Origin: Luteimicrobium subarcticum | Lineage (GTDB): Bacteria; Actinomycetota; Actinomycetes; Actinomycetales; Cellulomonadaceae | NCBI RefSeq assembly: GCF_002798015.1 | Contig: NZ_PGTZ01000008.1 | Span: 310,001 to 374,000 of the forward strand | DNA: 64,000 nt | Reading direction: 5' to 3' | In this document: positions 49,757 to 58,299 of the stretch, piece by piece | Numbering within the stretch: position 1 is the first letter of the stretch | Layout of the letters: the number at the start of each line of letters is the position of its first letter | The notes under the pieces: generated by a model | Databases searched by the model: none | What the model was told of the DNA's origin: nothing | The model's input: the letters and a program-made list of their open reading frames with translations, nothing else | Made by a program: the position numbers and the translations under genes

Positions 49757-51348
49757 GCGCCGTCGCGACGCAGCCGGAGACCGTCCGGCACGAGGCCGTC
49801 GAGCCTGTCGCCACCGTCGAGGGCTTCTCGCTCTCGCTCGTCCGGGACGGCGCGCGTACCGAGGTGCTCCACGACGTCGACCTCGTGATCCGTCCCGGCG
49901 AGGTCCTCGGACTGGTCGGTGAGTCCGGGTCCGGCAAGAGCGTGCTCGCGCTCAGCCTCCTCGGCCTGCTGCCGCAGGCGTCCCGGCCGCAGAGCACCGG
50001 CACGGTCAGCGTGACCGGGGTCGACATGGTCGCCGCCGACGAGGCCACCCGCCGACGCGTCCGCCGGGACGCCCTGGGCGCGATCTTCCAGGACCCCATG
50101 ACCTCGCTGAACCCGACCATGCGGGTCGGCCGCCAGCTGCGGGAGGTCACCCACGACGACGACGAGTCGGTCCGCCTGCTTGAGACCGTCGGCGTCCGGG
50201 ACGCGACCCTCCGGCTGCGGGTCTACCCGCACGAGCTGTCGGGCGGCCTGCGCCAGCGCGTCATGGCGGCGATCGCGGTGGCGGGCCGGCCGCGGCTCGT
50301 CGTCGCCGACGAGCCGACCACGGCGCTCGACGTCACCGTCCAGGCGCAGCTCCTCGACCTGCTGCGCGAGCTCCGCGACGACTTCGGGTGCTCCGTGCTG
50401 CTCATCACGCACGACCTCGCCGTGGCCGACCAGATCGCCGACCGGCTCGCCGTGATGTACCGCGGGGAGCTGGTCGAGGTCGGTCCTGCCGCGCAGGTCG
50501 TGCGCGCGCCACAGCACGACTACACCCGGTCGCTCCTCGCGTCCCGCCTCTCGTTGGGATCGCCCCGCGACGAACGGTTCGCCGCGCCGGGCGCGGACGC
50601 CCCGGCCGCGGTCGTCGTCGAGGGGGCGCGCCGCGAGTTCGGCACCCGTCGCCGGGGACAGACCGTGGCGGCGGTCGACGGCGTCGACCTGCGGATCGCC
50701 GCGGGGGAGGCCCTCGCGGTCGTCGGCGAGAGCGGGTCCGGCAAGTCGACCCTCTTGCGGATGATCGCGGGGCTCGACCGGCCCACCTCCGGCACGGTCG
50801 AGGTCGTGGGCGGGGGCGGCGCGCAGATGGTCTTCCAGGACGCCGGCTCGTCCCTGACGCCCTGGCTCACCGTCGGCGAGACGCTCGCCGAGCGCCTGCG
50901 CGGTCGCCGGCTCCCGCGGGCCGACGTCCGCGCGCGCGTCGAGGACGCCCTGGCGGTCGTCGGGCTCGGTCCCGAGGTCGCCCGGGCACGGCCGGCGCAG
51001 CTGTCCGGCGGGCAGCGCCAGCGCGTGGCCCTCGCCCGCGCGACGATCGTGCCCCCGTCGGTGCTGCTCTGCGACGAGCCGACCAGCGCGCTCGACGCCG
51101 CGCTCGCGAAGAGCGTCCTCGCCCTGATCCGCGACCTGCGGGCGCGCTTCGGGATGACGGTCGTGTTCGTCACCCACGACCTCGCGGTCGCACGGCTCAT
51201 GGGCGACCGGATCGCCGTGATGAGCGCCGGACGCGTCGTCGAGGTCGGGCCGCCCGACCAGGTGATCGACGACCCCCAGCACGACTACACCCGGAGCCTG
51301 CTCGCCGCCGTCCCCGAGCTCGTCGGCCGCACCGAGGGAGCCGCCTGA
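49753..51348 (+). CDS. Fused dual-ATPase of a peptide/opine-type ABC importer (DppD-DppF)
   Basis: 531 aa with two complete ABC domains. First: Walker A 'GESGSGKSVL', signature 'LSGGLRQRV', Walker B 'LVVADEPTTALD', 'LLITHDLAV'. Second: Walker A 'GESGSGKSTL', signature 'LSGGQRQRV', Walker B 'VLLCDEPTSALD', 'VFVTHDLAV'. The second domain is slightly shorter and lacks the usual C-terminal oligopeptide-binding-cassette extension. It energises the two permeases encoded next. ATGA overlap with the previous gene and TGATG with the next. Confidence 0.9.
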   Translation: MSAVATQPETVRHEAVEPVATVEGFSLSLVRDGARTEVLHDVDLVIRPGEVLGLVGESGSGKSVLALSLLGLLPQASRPQSTGTVSVTGVDMVAADEATRRRVRRDALGAIFQDPMTSLNPTMRVGRQLREVTHDDDESVRLLETVGVRDATLRLRVYPHELSGGLRQRVMAAIAVAGRPRLVVADEPTTALDVTVQAQLLDLLRELRDDFGCSVLLITHDLAVADQIADRLAVMYRGELVEVGPAAQVVRAPQHDYTRSLLASRLSLGSPRDERFAAPGADAPAAVVVEGARREFGTRRRGQTVAAVDGVDLRIAAGEALAVVGESGSGKSTLLRMIAGLDRPTSGTVEVVGGGGAQMVFQDAGSSLTPWLTVGETLAERLRGRRLPRADVRARVEDALAVVGLGPEVARARPAQLSGGQRQRVALARATIVPPSVLLCDEPTSALDAALAKSVLALIRDLRARFGMTVVFVTHDLAVARLMGDRIAVMSAGRVVEVGPPDQVIDDPQHDYTRSLLAAVPELVGRTEGAA

Positions 51349-52208
51349 TGTCCACCACGTTCGTCCCCCGGGCCCGCCTGCGCCCCGGCACCGTGTCGGG
51401 GCTCGACATCGCCCGCCCCGTGAACCTCGCGCTCGTGGGGGTGCTCGTCCTCGTGACGCTCGTCGCCGCGCTCGCCCGCGTGCTCGCCCCCTACGACCCC
51501 ATCCAGCCCGTCGGGCCGCTGAACCTCCCGCCCTTCAGCCCTGGCCACCTGCTCGGCACGGACTCGATCGGGCGCGACCTGCTGTCGCGCACCCTGGTCG
51601 GCGTCCAGTCGAGCTGGTTCAGCGCCCTGGCCGTCGTCGCTGTCGGCCTCGTCGTCGGCGGGACCGTCGGCGTCGTCGCCGGCGCGAGCGGGGGCCGCGT
51701 CGACGCCGTGCTGATGCGCGTGACCGACCTCTTCCTCGCGCTTCCCGGCGCCCTCGTCGCGATCGCCATCGTGGCGGCGCTCGGACCCGGCCTCACGCAC
51801 ACCCTCGTCGGTGTGGTCATCGTCTGGTGGCCCTACTACGCCCGCATCCTCCGGGGCGAGGTCAAGGCGCTCGCCGCCCGGCCGCACGTCGAGGCGGCCC
51901 GGCTCGTGGGGACGGGCCGGTTCCGGCTCCTGTCCCGGCACCTGCTCCCGGGCGTCGTCCCGACGGCGATCGTCACCGCGAGCCTCGACGTCGGCAACGT
52001 CGTCCTGCTGCTCGCGGGGCTCTCGTTCCTGGGGCTCGGCCAGCAGGCGCCCGCCCCCGAGCTCGGCGCCGACACGTCGCGGGCGCTCAGCCAGCTCCTC
52101 AGCCAGTGGTGGGTGCCCGGGATCCCCGGCCTCGCCGTCCTCGTCCTGACCCTGGTGGCGAACCTGGGCGGCGACGCGATCCGCAACCTCGTCTCCGGGA
52201 GGCGATGA
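51348..52208 (+). CDS. ABC permease, DppC type
   Basis: 286 aa, six TM helices. Seen: cytoplasmic N-terminus, first TM 'LALVGVLVLVTLVAALARVL', the DppC-like external motif 'PPFSPGHLLGTDSIGRDLLS', and the EAA loop 'HVEAARLVGTGRFRLLSRHL' that contacts the ATPase. The region before the EAA loop contains 'WWPYYARILRGEVK'. It pairs with the DppB-type permease that follows. Confidence 0.9.
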   Translation: MSTTFVPRARLRPGTVSGLDIARPVNLALVGVLVLVTLVAALARVLAPYDPIQPVGPLNLPPFSPGHLLGTDSIGRDLLSRTLVGVQSSWFSALAVVAVGLVVGGTVGVVAGASGGRVDAVLMRVTDLFLALPGALVAIAIVAALGPGLTHTLVGVVIVWWPYYARILRGEVKALAARPHVEAARLVGTGRFRLLSRHLLPGVVPTAIVTASLDVGNVVLLLAGLSFLGLGQQAPAPELGADTSRALSQLLSQWWVPGIPGLAVLVLTLVANLGGDAIRNLVSGRR

Positions 52209-53203
52209 CCGTGCTCCGATTCCTGGCCAGGCGCCTCGGCGCGGCGGTCGTGATCCTGCTCGTCCTGTCGTTCGTCGTGTTCTTCCTCCAGCAGGTGTCG
52301 CCGGGCGACCCGGCCCGCGCGTACGTGGGTGCGAACGCGTCCACGGCGACCGTGGACGCCGAGCGCGAGCAGCTCGGGCTCGACGACCCCTTCTTCGTCC
52401 AGTACGGCCGGTTCCTGGCCGGCGCGGTGACGGGCGACCTCGGGCGCTCGCTGCGGACGCGCCATGCCGTGACCGACGACCTGCAGACCTACCTGCCGGC
52501 GACGGCGGAGCTCGTGCTCGCCGCGTTCGGCCTCGCGCTCGTCCTCGCGGCGCTCTTCGCCCTGTCGGCGACGCGGCGCTGGCCCGGCGCGGCGCCCCTG
52601 CGCGGCGTGCTCCTCGTGCTCGCGTCCGCGCCGCCGTTCCTGCTCGCGCTCGTCGGGATCATCGTGTTCTTCGGCAGGCTCGGCTGGCTCCCGGCGGGCG
52701 GGAGGGGCGACTACGTCGACCCCGGCCCCACCGGGATGCTGGTGCTCGACACGCTCCTGCACGGCCAGACGGACGCGTTCCTCGACGCCGTGTGGCACCT
52801 CGTGCTGCCCGCGACGGTCCTCGCGATCGCTCCCGCCGTGGCGATCGGGCGCATCTTCCGCGCCTCGCTCGACGGCGCGCTCGAGACCGACTACGTCCGG
52901 ACCGCGCGGTCGAAGGGGCTCACCGAACGGCGGGTCCTCGCGCACCACGTCGTACGCAACTCCGTGGGACCGACCCTGGCGATGGCCGGCCTGCAGCTCG
53001 GGTTCATGTTCGCCGGGGTCGTCGTCGTCGAGCAGGTGTTCTCGTGGCCCGGCATCGGCAACTACCTGGCGGCGTCGATCCCCGTCGCCGACTTCCCCGC
53101 GATCGCGGGCGTGACGCTCGTGCTCGGGGCCGTCTACGTCCTGACCAACACGCTCGTCGACCTCCTCCAGGCGGTCTGCGACCCCCGGGTGGTCGCCGAG
53201 TGA
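52205..53203 (+). CDS. ABC permease, DppB type
   Basis: 332 aa, six TM helices. Seen: first TM 'RLGAAVVILLVLSFVVFFLQ', then 'VSPGDPARAYVG' and 'LDDPFFVQYGRFLAGAVTGD' of the DppB periplasmic region, and the EAA loop 'DYVRTARSKGLTERRVLAHH'. It overlaps the DppC-type gene by ATGA. Note the order C then B, reversed relative to the classical dpp operon. Confidence 0.9.
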   Translation: MTVLRFLARRLGAAVVILLVLSFVVFFLQQVSPGDPARAYVGANASTATVDAEREQLGLDDPFFVQYGRFLAGAVTGDLGRSLRTRHAVTDDLQTYLPATAELVLAAFGLALVLAALFALSATRRWPGAAPLRGVLLVLASAPPFLLALVGIIVFFGRLGWLPAGGRGDYVDPGPTGMLVLDTLLHGQTDAFLDAVWHLVLPATVLAIAPAVAIGRIFRASLDGALETDYVRTARSKGLTERRVLAHHVVRNSVGPTLAMAGLQLGFMFAGVVVVEQVFSWPGIGNYLAASIPVADFPAIAGVTLVLGAVYVLTNTLVDLLQAVCDPRVVAE

Positions 53204-53283
53204 GCCGCCGCACCGAGCGGCCGTCCGCCCTGCCCGCACCGTCCTCCCCGCACCACGCCCGTCATGCACCGAAGGAGAACATC

Positions 53284-54885
53284 GTGTCCCACCGCACCAG
53301 GAGATCGTCGACCCGCCTCGTCGTCGCGGGCGCCCTGCTGCCGCTGCTCGCGCTGTCCGCGTGCAGCTCCGGCACCCGGACCGACGCGAGCGCCCCCGGG
53401 AGCAGCGCGTCGGGCGACAGCACGCTCACCGTCGGGCTGCTCGGCGACATCGGCCAGCCGCCGGACCCGGACATCTACTACGCCAACAACGGCACGGCGA
53501 TCATGACCAACGTCTACGAGGGTCTGGTCCAGTACAAGAACGACACCGACACGGTGCAGATCGCGCCGCGGCTCGCCACGTCGTGGGAGGTGAGCAAGGA
53601 CAACACCGTCTACACGTTCCACCTGCGCGACGGGGTGACGTTCCACGACGGCACGCCCTTCACGTCGGCGGCCGTCAAGGTCGCGTTCGACCGCCGCATC
53701 GCCGTCAAGGGTGGCGCCGCCTACATGGTCGAGGGGGTCAAGAGCGTCGCGACGCCGGACGCGTCGACCGCCGTGGTGACCTTGGCGTCCCCGAACGCCG
53801 CGTTCCTCAGCTACCTGGCCTCGCCGTTCGGGCCCAAGATGGAGTCGCCCACCGGGCTGACGAAGCACGCGGGCGGCGACGACGCCCAGACCTACCTCGC
53901 GTCGCACGACCTCGGCACCGGGCCCTACACGCTCTCGTCCGCGGAGACCGGCGTGCGGTACGTGCTGAAGCAGTACCCGGGCTACTGGGGCACGACGTCG
54001 CCGTTCACGACGGTCGACCTGCCCGTGTACACGGACGAGTCGGCCCTCGAGCTGGGCTTCGACAACGGCAAGGTCGACGCGATCGTCGCCGCCCTGCCGT
54101 CGTCGAGCCTCGACAAGTACGCGAAGGCGTCGTACGCGGCCAACTACTTCCTGCCGACGCTGCAGGGCGCCATGGTCACCGTGAACTCGTCGCACGCCTT
54201 CTTCGCCGACGCCGACGCCCGGGTGGCGTTCCTCCAGTCGATCGACCAGTCTCAGCTGGTGAGCCAGGTGCTGGGCAAGCGGTCGTCGGTCGCGACGACG
54301 ATGTATGCCAAGGGGATGATCCCGGGCGGCGGCGACAAGCAGGCGATCAGCCACGACCCCGCTGCGCTCACGGACTACCTGAAGGCCCACCCGGCGGGCG
54401 GCACGAAGCTCGTCGTCGGGTACGCCAACGGGAACGTCAACGCGCAGCAGATGGCGAACATCGTCGTCGCGAACCTCGTCGCAGACGGCCTGAAGGCGAC
54501 CGCCCAGGGCTACGACACCTCGACCGTGTTCGGGTGGATCAACGACCCGACGAAGGGCCCGGACGCGTTCATCGACGGGAACAACGGACCCGACGGCGGC
54601 GACCCGTACATGTGGGGGCACGTCTTCTGGGACGCGTCCGGCGGGATCAACTACTTCGGCTGCCAGTCCGCGGACGTCAACAAGACGCTGGACGACGCCG
54701 TGAAGACGGGCGACGTGGACGCGTACCTCGCCGCGGGCGAGGCCTACGGGAAGACCGGCTGCTTCCTCAACCTCTCGTACAACCGCGACTGGGTGCTCGC
54801 CCAGAAGTGGCTGACGGGCGTCGCGGAGGCACAGAACATCGGTGCGAACGAGCTCGACTTCTCGAAGCTCGGGGTCGCGAAGTGA
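53284..54885 (+). CDS. ABC substrate-binding lipoprotein (SBP family 5)
   Basis: 533 aa. Lipoprotein signal: Arg-rich N-terminus, core 'LVVAGALLPLLALSA', lipobox 'LSAC' (Cys27). SBP_bac_5 motifs: 'APRLATSWEVSKDNTVYTF', 'FHLRDGVTFHDGTPFT' (family signature) and 'TGPYTLSS'. It delivers the solute to the DppC/DppB-type permeases; family members bind peptides, opines, nickel or glycated compounds. GTG start with GAAGGAG 5-6 nt upstream, 80 nt after the permease, the only sizeable gap in the operon. Confidence 0.9.
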   Translation: MSHRTRRSSTRLVVAGALLPLLALSACSSGTRTDASAPGSSASGDSTLTVGLLGDIGQPPDPDIYYANNGTAIMTNVYEGLVQYKNDTDTVQIAPRLATSWEVSKDNTVYTFHLRDGVTFHDGTPFTSAAVKVAFDRRIAVKGGAAYMVEGVKSVATPDASTAVVTLASPNAAFLSYLASPFGPKMESPTGLTKHAGGDDAQTYLASHDLGTGPYTLSSAETGVRYVLKQYPGYWGTTSPFTTVDLPVYTDESALELGFDNGKVDAIVAALPSSSLDKYAKASYAANYFLPTLQGAMVTVNSSHAFFADADARVAFLQSIDQSQLVSQVLGKRSSVATTMYAKGMIPGGGDKQAISHDPAALTDYLKAHPAGGTKLVVGYANGNVNAQQMANIVVANLVADGLKATAQGYDTSTVFGWINDPTKGPDAFIDGNNGPDGGDPYMWGHVFWDASGGINYFGCQSADVNKTLDDAVKTGDVDAYLAAGEAYGKTGCFLNLSYNRDWVLAQKWLTGVAEAQNIGANELDFSKLGVAK

Positions 54886-54927
54886 CAGGAGGCCGGTCCT
54901 GATGGACGACGCCACCCGGAGGGCATC

Positions 54928-55620
54928 ATGACGACGACGACGACGGCGCCCGCGACCGCGCCCGCGCGCTCGCTCTCGCGCCAGATCTACGACACCGTGC
55001 GCGAGCGGATCATCCTCGGGCACTACCCCGAGGGGAGCCGGCTGCCGGAGCAGCGCATCGGTGACGAGCTCGAGGTCTCGCGGGTGCCCCTGCGCGAGGC
55101 GGTGCCGCTCCTCGAACGGGACGGGTTCGTCCAGACGTTCCCGCGGCGGGGCGCGATGGTGACGACCTGGGACACCAAGGCGATCGACGACCTGTTCGAC
55201 GTCCGCCTGTGCCTCGAGGTCGGCGCCGCCGGGCACGCCGCCCGGCAGATCGCGCTCGGAGGCTCCATGGCACCGCTCGACGAGGCGCTCGCCGCCTCCC
55301 GTCGGGTGGTCCAGGAGCGGGACGCGTACGCCATCGCCCAGGCGAGCACCGCCTATCACGAGACGATCGTGAAGACCGCCGCGAACGACCTCATGCTGAA
55401 GATGATGCGCACCATCTCGGGGCGCATGACCTGGCTGTTCTACCGGACGAGCGGTCTGCCAGTCGACGACGCCCTCGACGAGCACGTGAGCCTGCGGGAC
55501 GCCATCGCGTCGGGCAACGAGCGGGTCGCGGAGGCCGTCGCGTACGCGCACATCGAGCGCGACCGGGAGCCGTCGTTCGCGGCGCTCGCGCAGGGCGGGC
55601 CCGGGACGCCGGGCGACTGA
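54928..55620 (+). CDS. GntR-family regulator with FCD ligand domain
   Basis: 230 aa. N-terminal winged HTH: 'LSRQIYDTVRERIILGHYPE', 'LPEQRIGDELEVSRVPLREA'; C-terminal FCD helical domain (about 95-220) with 'DDLFDVRLCLEVGAAGHAAR', 'YHETIVKTAANDLMLKMM' and 'DEHVSLRDAIASGN', carrying the acid and His residues that bind metal and a carboxylate effector. Likely represses or activates the preceding operon in response to its substrate; the GTATAC palindrome at 44465 is a candidate operator. GGAGGG precedes the ATG. Confidence 0.9.
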   Translation: MTTTTTAPATAPARSLSRQIYDTVRERIILGHYPEGSRLPEQRIGDELEVSRVPLREAVPLLERDGFVQTFPRRGAMVTTWDTKAIDDLFDVRLCLEVGAAGHAARQIALGGSMAPLDEALAASRRVVQERDAYAIAQASTAYHETIVKTAANDLMLKMMRTISGRMTWLFYRTSGLPVDDALDEHVSLRDAIASGNERVAEAVAYAHIERDREPSFAALAQGGPGTPGD

Positions 55621-55651
55621 CCTCCTGTGTGGTGCCGCGTGGCAGGTCGAG

Positions 55652-56356
55652 ATGAAGCTCCTGGCGGACCACGGCTACCGAGCGATCGCGCACGACCGCA
55701 GGGGGCACGGCCGCTCCGCGCAGCCGTGGGACGGCAACGACATGGACACGTACGCGGCCGATCTCGCCGCCCTGGTCGAGGCGCTCGACCTGCGCGACCT
55801 CGTGCTCGTCGGGCACTCGACGGGCGGCGGCGAGGTCGTCCGGTACGCCGCGCAGCACGGCGGCGACCGGGTCGCGAAGATCATCACCGCGGGCGCCGTC
55901 CCGCCCGTCATGGTCAAGTCCTCGTCCAACCCTGAGGGCACGCCGATCGAGGCGTTCGACGAGATCCGCGCCGGCGTGCTCAAGGACCGCTCGCAGTTCT
56001 ACCGCGACCTCGCGTTCCCGTTCTTCGGCGCCAACCGCGACGGCGCCGAGGTCTCCGAGGGCGCCCGGGAGGACTTCTGGCGCCAGGGCATGCTCGTCGG
56101 GCTCCAGGGCGCCTACGACTGCGTCAGGGCGTTCTCCGAGACCGACTTCACCGACGACCTCAAGGCTCTCGACGTACCGATGTTCGTCGCGCACGGCGAC
56201 GACGACCAGATCGTGCCGCTCGCCGACTCGGCGCTCAAGACGGCCGAGCTCGTCCAGGACGTCACGCTCAAGGTCTACCCGGGTGCGCCGCACGGGATCT
56301 ACGGCGCGTACCAGGAGGCTCTGGACCGCGACATCCTGGAGTTCATCCGCTCCTGA
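55652..56356 (+). CDS. Alpha/beta hydrolase, chloroperoxidase type, 5'-truncated
   Basis: 234 aa from the first ATG; cofactor-free haloperoxidases/esterases of this family are usually about 275. Seen: 'HGYRAIAHDRRGHGRS', nucleophile elbow 'VGHSTGGGE' (Ser), 'HGDDDQIVPL' (Asp) and 'YPGAPHGIYG' (His): the triad is intact. Homology continues upstream of the ATG as Ala-Ala-Trp-Gln-Val-Glu from 55634 without a start, while the first about 38 residues, including the His-Gly oxyanion segment, are missing. It is probably a recent deletion against the GntR gene and probably inactive. Confidence 0.7.
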   Translation: MKLLADHGYRAIAHDRRGHGRSAQPWDGNDMDTYAADLAALVEALDLRDLVLVGHSTGGGEVVRYAAQHGGDRVAKIITAGAVPPVMVKSSSNPEGTPIEAFDEIRAGVLKDRSQFYRDLAFPFFGANRDGAEVSEGAREDFWRQGMLVGLQGAYDCVRAFSETDFTDDLKALDVPMFVAHGDDDQIVPLADSALKTAELVQDVTLKVYPGAPHGIYGAYQEALDRDILEFIRS

Positions 56357-56409
56357 GGGCGCCGGCACCCCGGATGCAGCCCGTGCGTGCGCGTGCCAGG
56401 GTGACCAGC

Positions 56410-57522
56410 ATGTTCGTCGCCCTGCGCGACCTCCGCTTCGCCCGGGGTCGCTTCCTGCTGATGGCGTCCGTCATCGTGCTCATCACCTACCTCGTCGTGT
56501 TCCTCGCCTCGCTCACGCAGGGGCTCGGCGCGGACTCGACGTCGGCCGTGACGCAGCTCCCCGCCGACCACCTCGCGTTCACCGTGGCCGACGACGCCGA
56601 GCCCGCGGGCCCGGGCGGCGGCCCGACGTTCACCGGCTCGCAGGTGACCGAGGAGCAGTGGAAGGCCTGGGCCGACGTCGACGGCGTCACGGACGCCCAG
56701 CCGCTCGGCATCGCGACGGCGCGCGCCACCTCGGCGACCACGACCGCCGCGGTGACCGCGTTCGGCGTCGAACCGGGCTCCGGTCTGCTGCCCGACGACA
56801 GCACCGACGTGGCCGCCGGAACGGTCCTGCTCTCGAGCGGCGCGGCCGACGACCTGGGCGTGCACGCCGGCGACGCCGTCACGGCCGGCGACCTCGACCT
56901 CACGGTGTCCGCCGTGCTCGGCGACACCGCCGCGTACGCCCACACCCCGGTGGTCTGGCTCGCGCTCGACGACTGGCAGAGCCTCGGCGCCCACCTCGCC
57001 CCGGGGGCGTCACCGACGACCGTCGCCACCGTCGTCGCCCTGACCACCGACAGCAGCGCCGACCTCGCCGCCGCCGACCAGAAGATCGGCACGGTCACCG
57101 AGACCCGCCGCGCCGCGAAGAGCGCCATCAGCTCGTACTCCTCCGAGCACGGCTCGCTGCTGCTCATGGAGGTCTTCCTCGTCGGCATCTCCGCGCTCGT
57201 CGTCGGGGCGTTCTTCACGGTCTGGACCATCAGCCGCAGCGGCGACATCGCGGTGCTCAAGGCCCTCGGTGCCTCGACGCGCTACCTGCTGCGCGACGCG
57301 ATCGGGCAGGCGCTCGTCATCCTCGTGATCGGCGTGGGTCTCGGCACCGTCCTGGCCGCGGTCACGGCCGTGCTGCTGCAACCCGTGGTGCCCGTGCTGG
57401 TCTCCGCCGGGACCGTGCTGCTGCCCGCCGTCGTCCTCGTCGTGCTCGGCCTGCTCGGCGCCGCGCTCGCCGTCGGCCAGATCGCCCGCGTCGACCCGCA
57501 CGCCGCGCTCGCGGCCCGCTGA
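56410..57522 (+). CDS. ABC transporter permease, FtsX/MacB type
   Basis: 370 aa: TM1 'LLMASVIVLITYLVVFLASL', a large extracytoplasmic domain of about 200 residues (MacB-PCD-like), then three TM helices: 'ISALVVGAFFTVWTISRSG', 'ALVILVIGVGLGTVLAAVTA' and 'LLPAVVLVVLGLLGAALA'. The cytosolic 'GDIAVLKALGASTRYLLRD' coupling loop is typical. It works with the LolD/MacB-type ATPase 12 nt downstream. I choose the ATG at 56410 with AGGGTGA upstream; the frame opens at 56374. Substrate not predictable: lipids, peptides or an antimicrobial. Confidence 0.85.
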   Translation: MFVALRDLRFARGRFLLMASVIVLITYLVVFLASLTQGLGADSTSAVTQLPADHLAFTVADDAEPAGPGGGPTFTGSQVTEEQWKAWADVDGVTDAQPLGIATARATSATTTAAVTAFGVEPGSGLLPDDSTDVAAGTVLLSSGAADDLGVHAGDAVTAGDLDLTVSAVLGDTAAYAHTPVVWLALDDWQSLGAHLAPGASPTTVATVVALTTDSSADLAAADQKIGTVTETRRAAKSAISSYSSEHGSLLLMEVFLVGISALVVGAFFTVWTISRSGDIAVLKALGASTRYLLRDAIGQALVILVIGVGLGTVLAAVTAVLLQPVVPVLVSAGTVLLPAVVLVVLGLLGAALAVGQIARVDPHAALAAR

Positions 57523-57534
57523 TCGGGAGCCCTC

Positions 57535-58263
57535 ATGGACCTGCACCTCGAGCACGTCACGCTCGTCTACCCCGACGGGGAGTCGACGCTGACCGCGGTC
57601 GACGACGTGTCCCTGACGGTCCCGTCGGGCACGACGACGGCTCTGCTCGGACCGTCCGGATCGGGCAAGTCGAGCCTGCTCGCGGTCGCGGGCGGCCTCA
57701 CGCCGCCCACGTCCGGCAGCGTCACCCTCGGCGACGGCGAGCCCCTGTTCACGACCACCACCACGCGCGACGTCGCGACGCGGGCACGGCTCGACCGGAT
57801 CGGCTTCGTGTTCCAGCAGCCCCAGCTCATCGCGTCCCTGACCGCGCTCGAGCAGCTGGAGCTCCTGTCGCACCTGCGCGGCAAGCGCCCGTCGGCCGCA
57901 CGAGAGCACGCACTCTCGGTGCTCGACGCCGTCGGGCTCGGGCCGTGGGCGCACAAGCGGCCCGGCACGCTGTCGGGCGGGCAGCGTCAACGCGTCGCGA
58001 TCGCGCGGGCGCTCGCCGGGTCGCCCGACGTGCTGCTCGTCGACGAACCGACGTCGGCCCTCGACCACGAACGCGGCACCGAGATCATCGAGCTGATCAC
58101 GTCGCTCGCGCGCGAGCTCGGCGCCGCCACGCTGCTCGTCTCGCACGACGAGTCCACGCTCGACGCGGTCGACCGGCGCGAGCAGCTCGTCGACGGTCGG
58201 CTGGTGGAGACGTCGCCCCGCACGTCGCCGGGCACGTCGCCGGGCACGGGAGAGGCGGCGTGA
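57535..58263 (+). CDS. ABC ATP-binding protein, LolD/MacB type
   Basis: 242 aa. Walker A 'LLGPSGSGKSSL', Q loop 'VFQQPQL', signature 'LSGGQRQRV', Walker B 'VLLVDEPTSALD', His switch 'LLVSHDEST'. Partner of the FtsX-type permease gene just upstream. The C-terminus carries 'TSPRTSPGTSPGTGEA', from a 15-nt in-phase repeat. Confidence 0.9.
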   Translation: MDLHLEHVTLVYPDGESTLTAVDDVSLTVPSGTTTALLGPSGSGKSSLLAVAGGLTPPTSGSVTLGDGEPLFTTTTTRDVATRARLDRIGFVFQQPQLIASLTALEQLELLSHLRGKRPSAAREHALSVLDAVGLGPWAHKRPGTLSGGQRQRVAIARALAGSPDVLLVDEPTSALDHERGTEIIELITSLARELGAATLLVSHDESTLDAVDRREQLVDGRLVETSPRTSPGTSPGTGEAA

Positions 58264-58299
58264 CGTCGGCTCGCGGTACCGCGGCCCGAGGACACCCGG

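Noticed and set aside
49210-51282. Minus-strand open frame of 690 codons opposite the ABC operon.
   Set aside because: Both ABC cassettes with all motifs are on the plus strand; this is a shadow.
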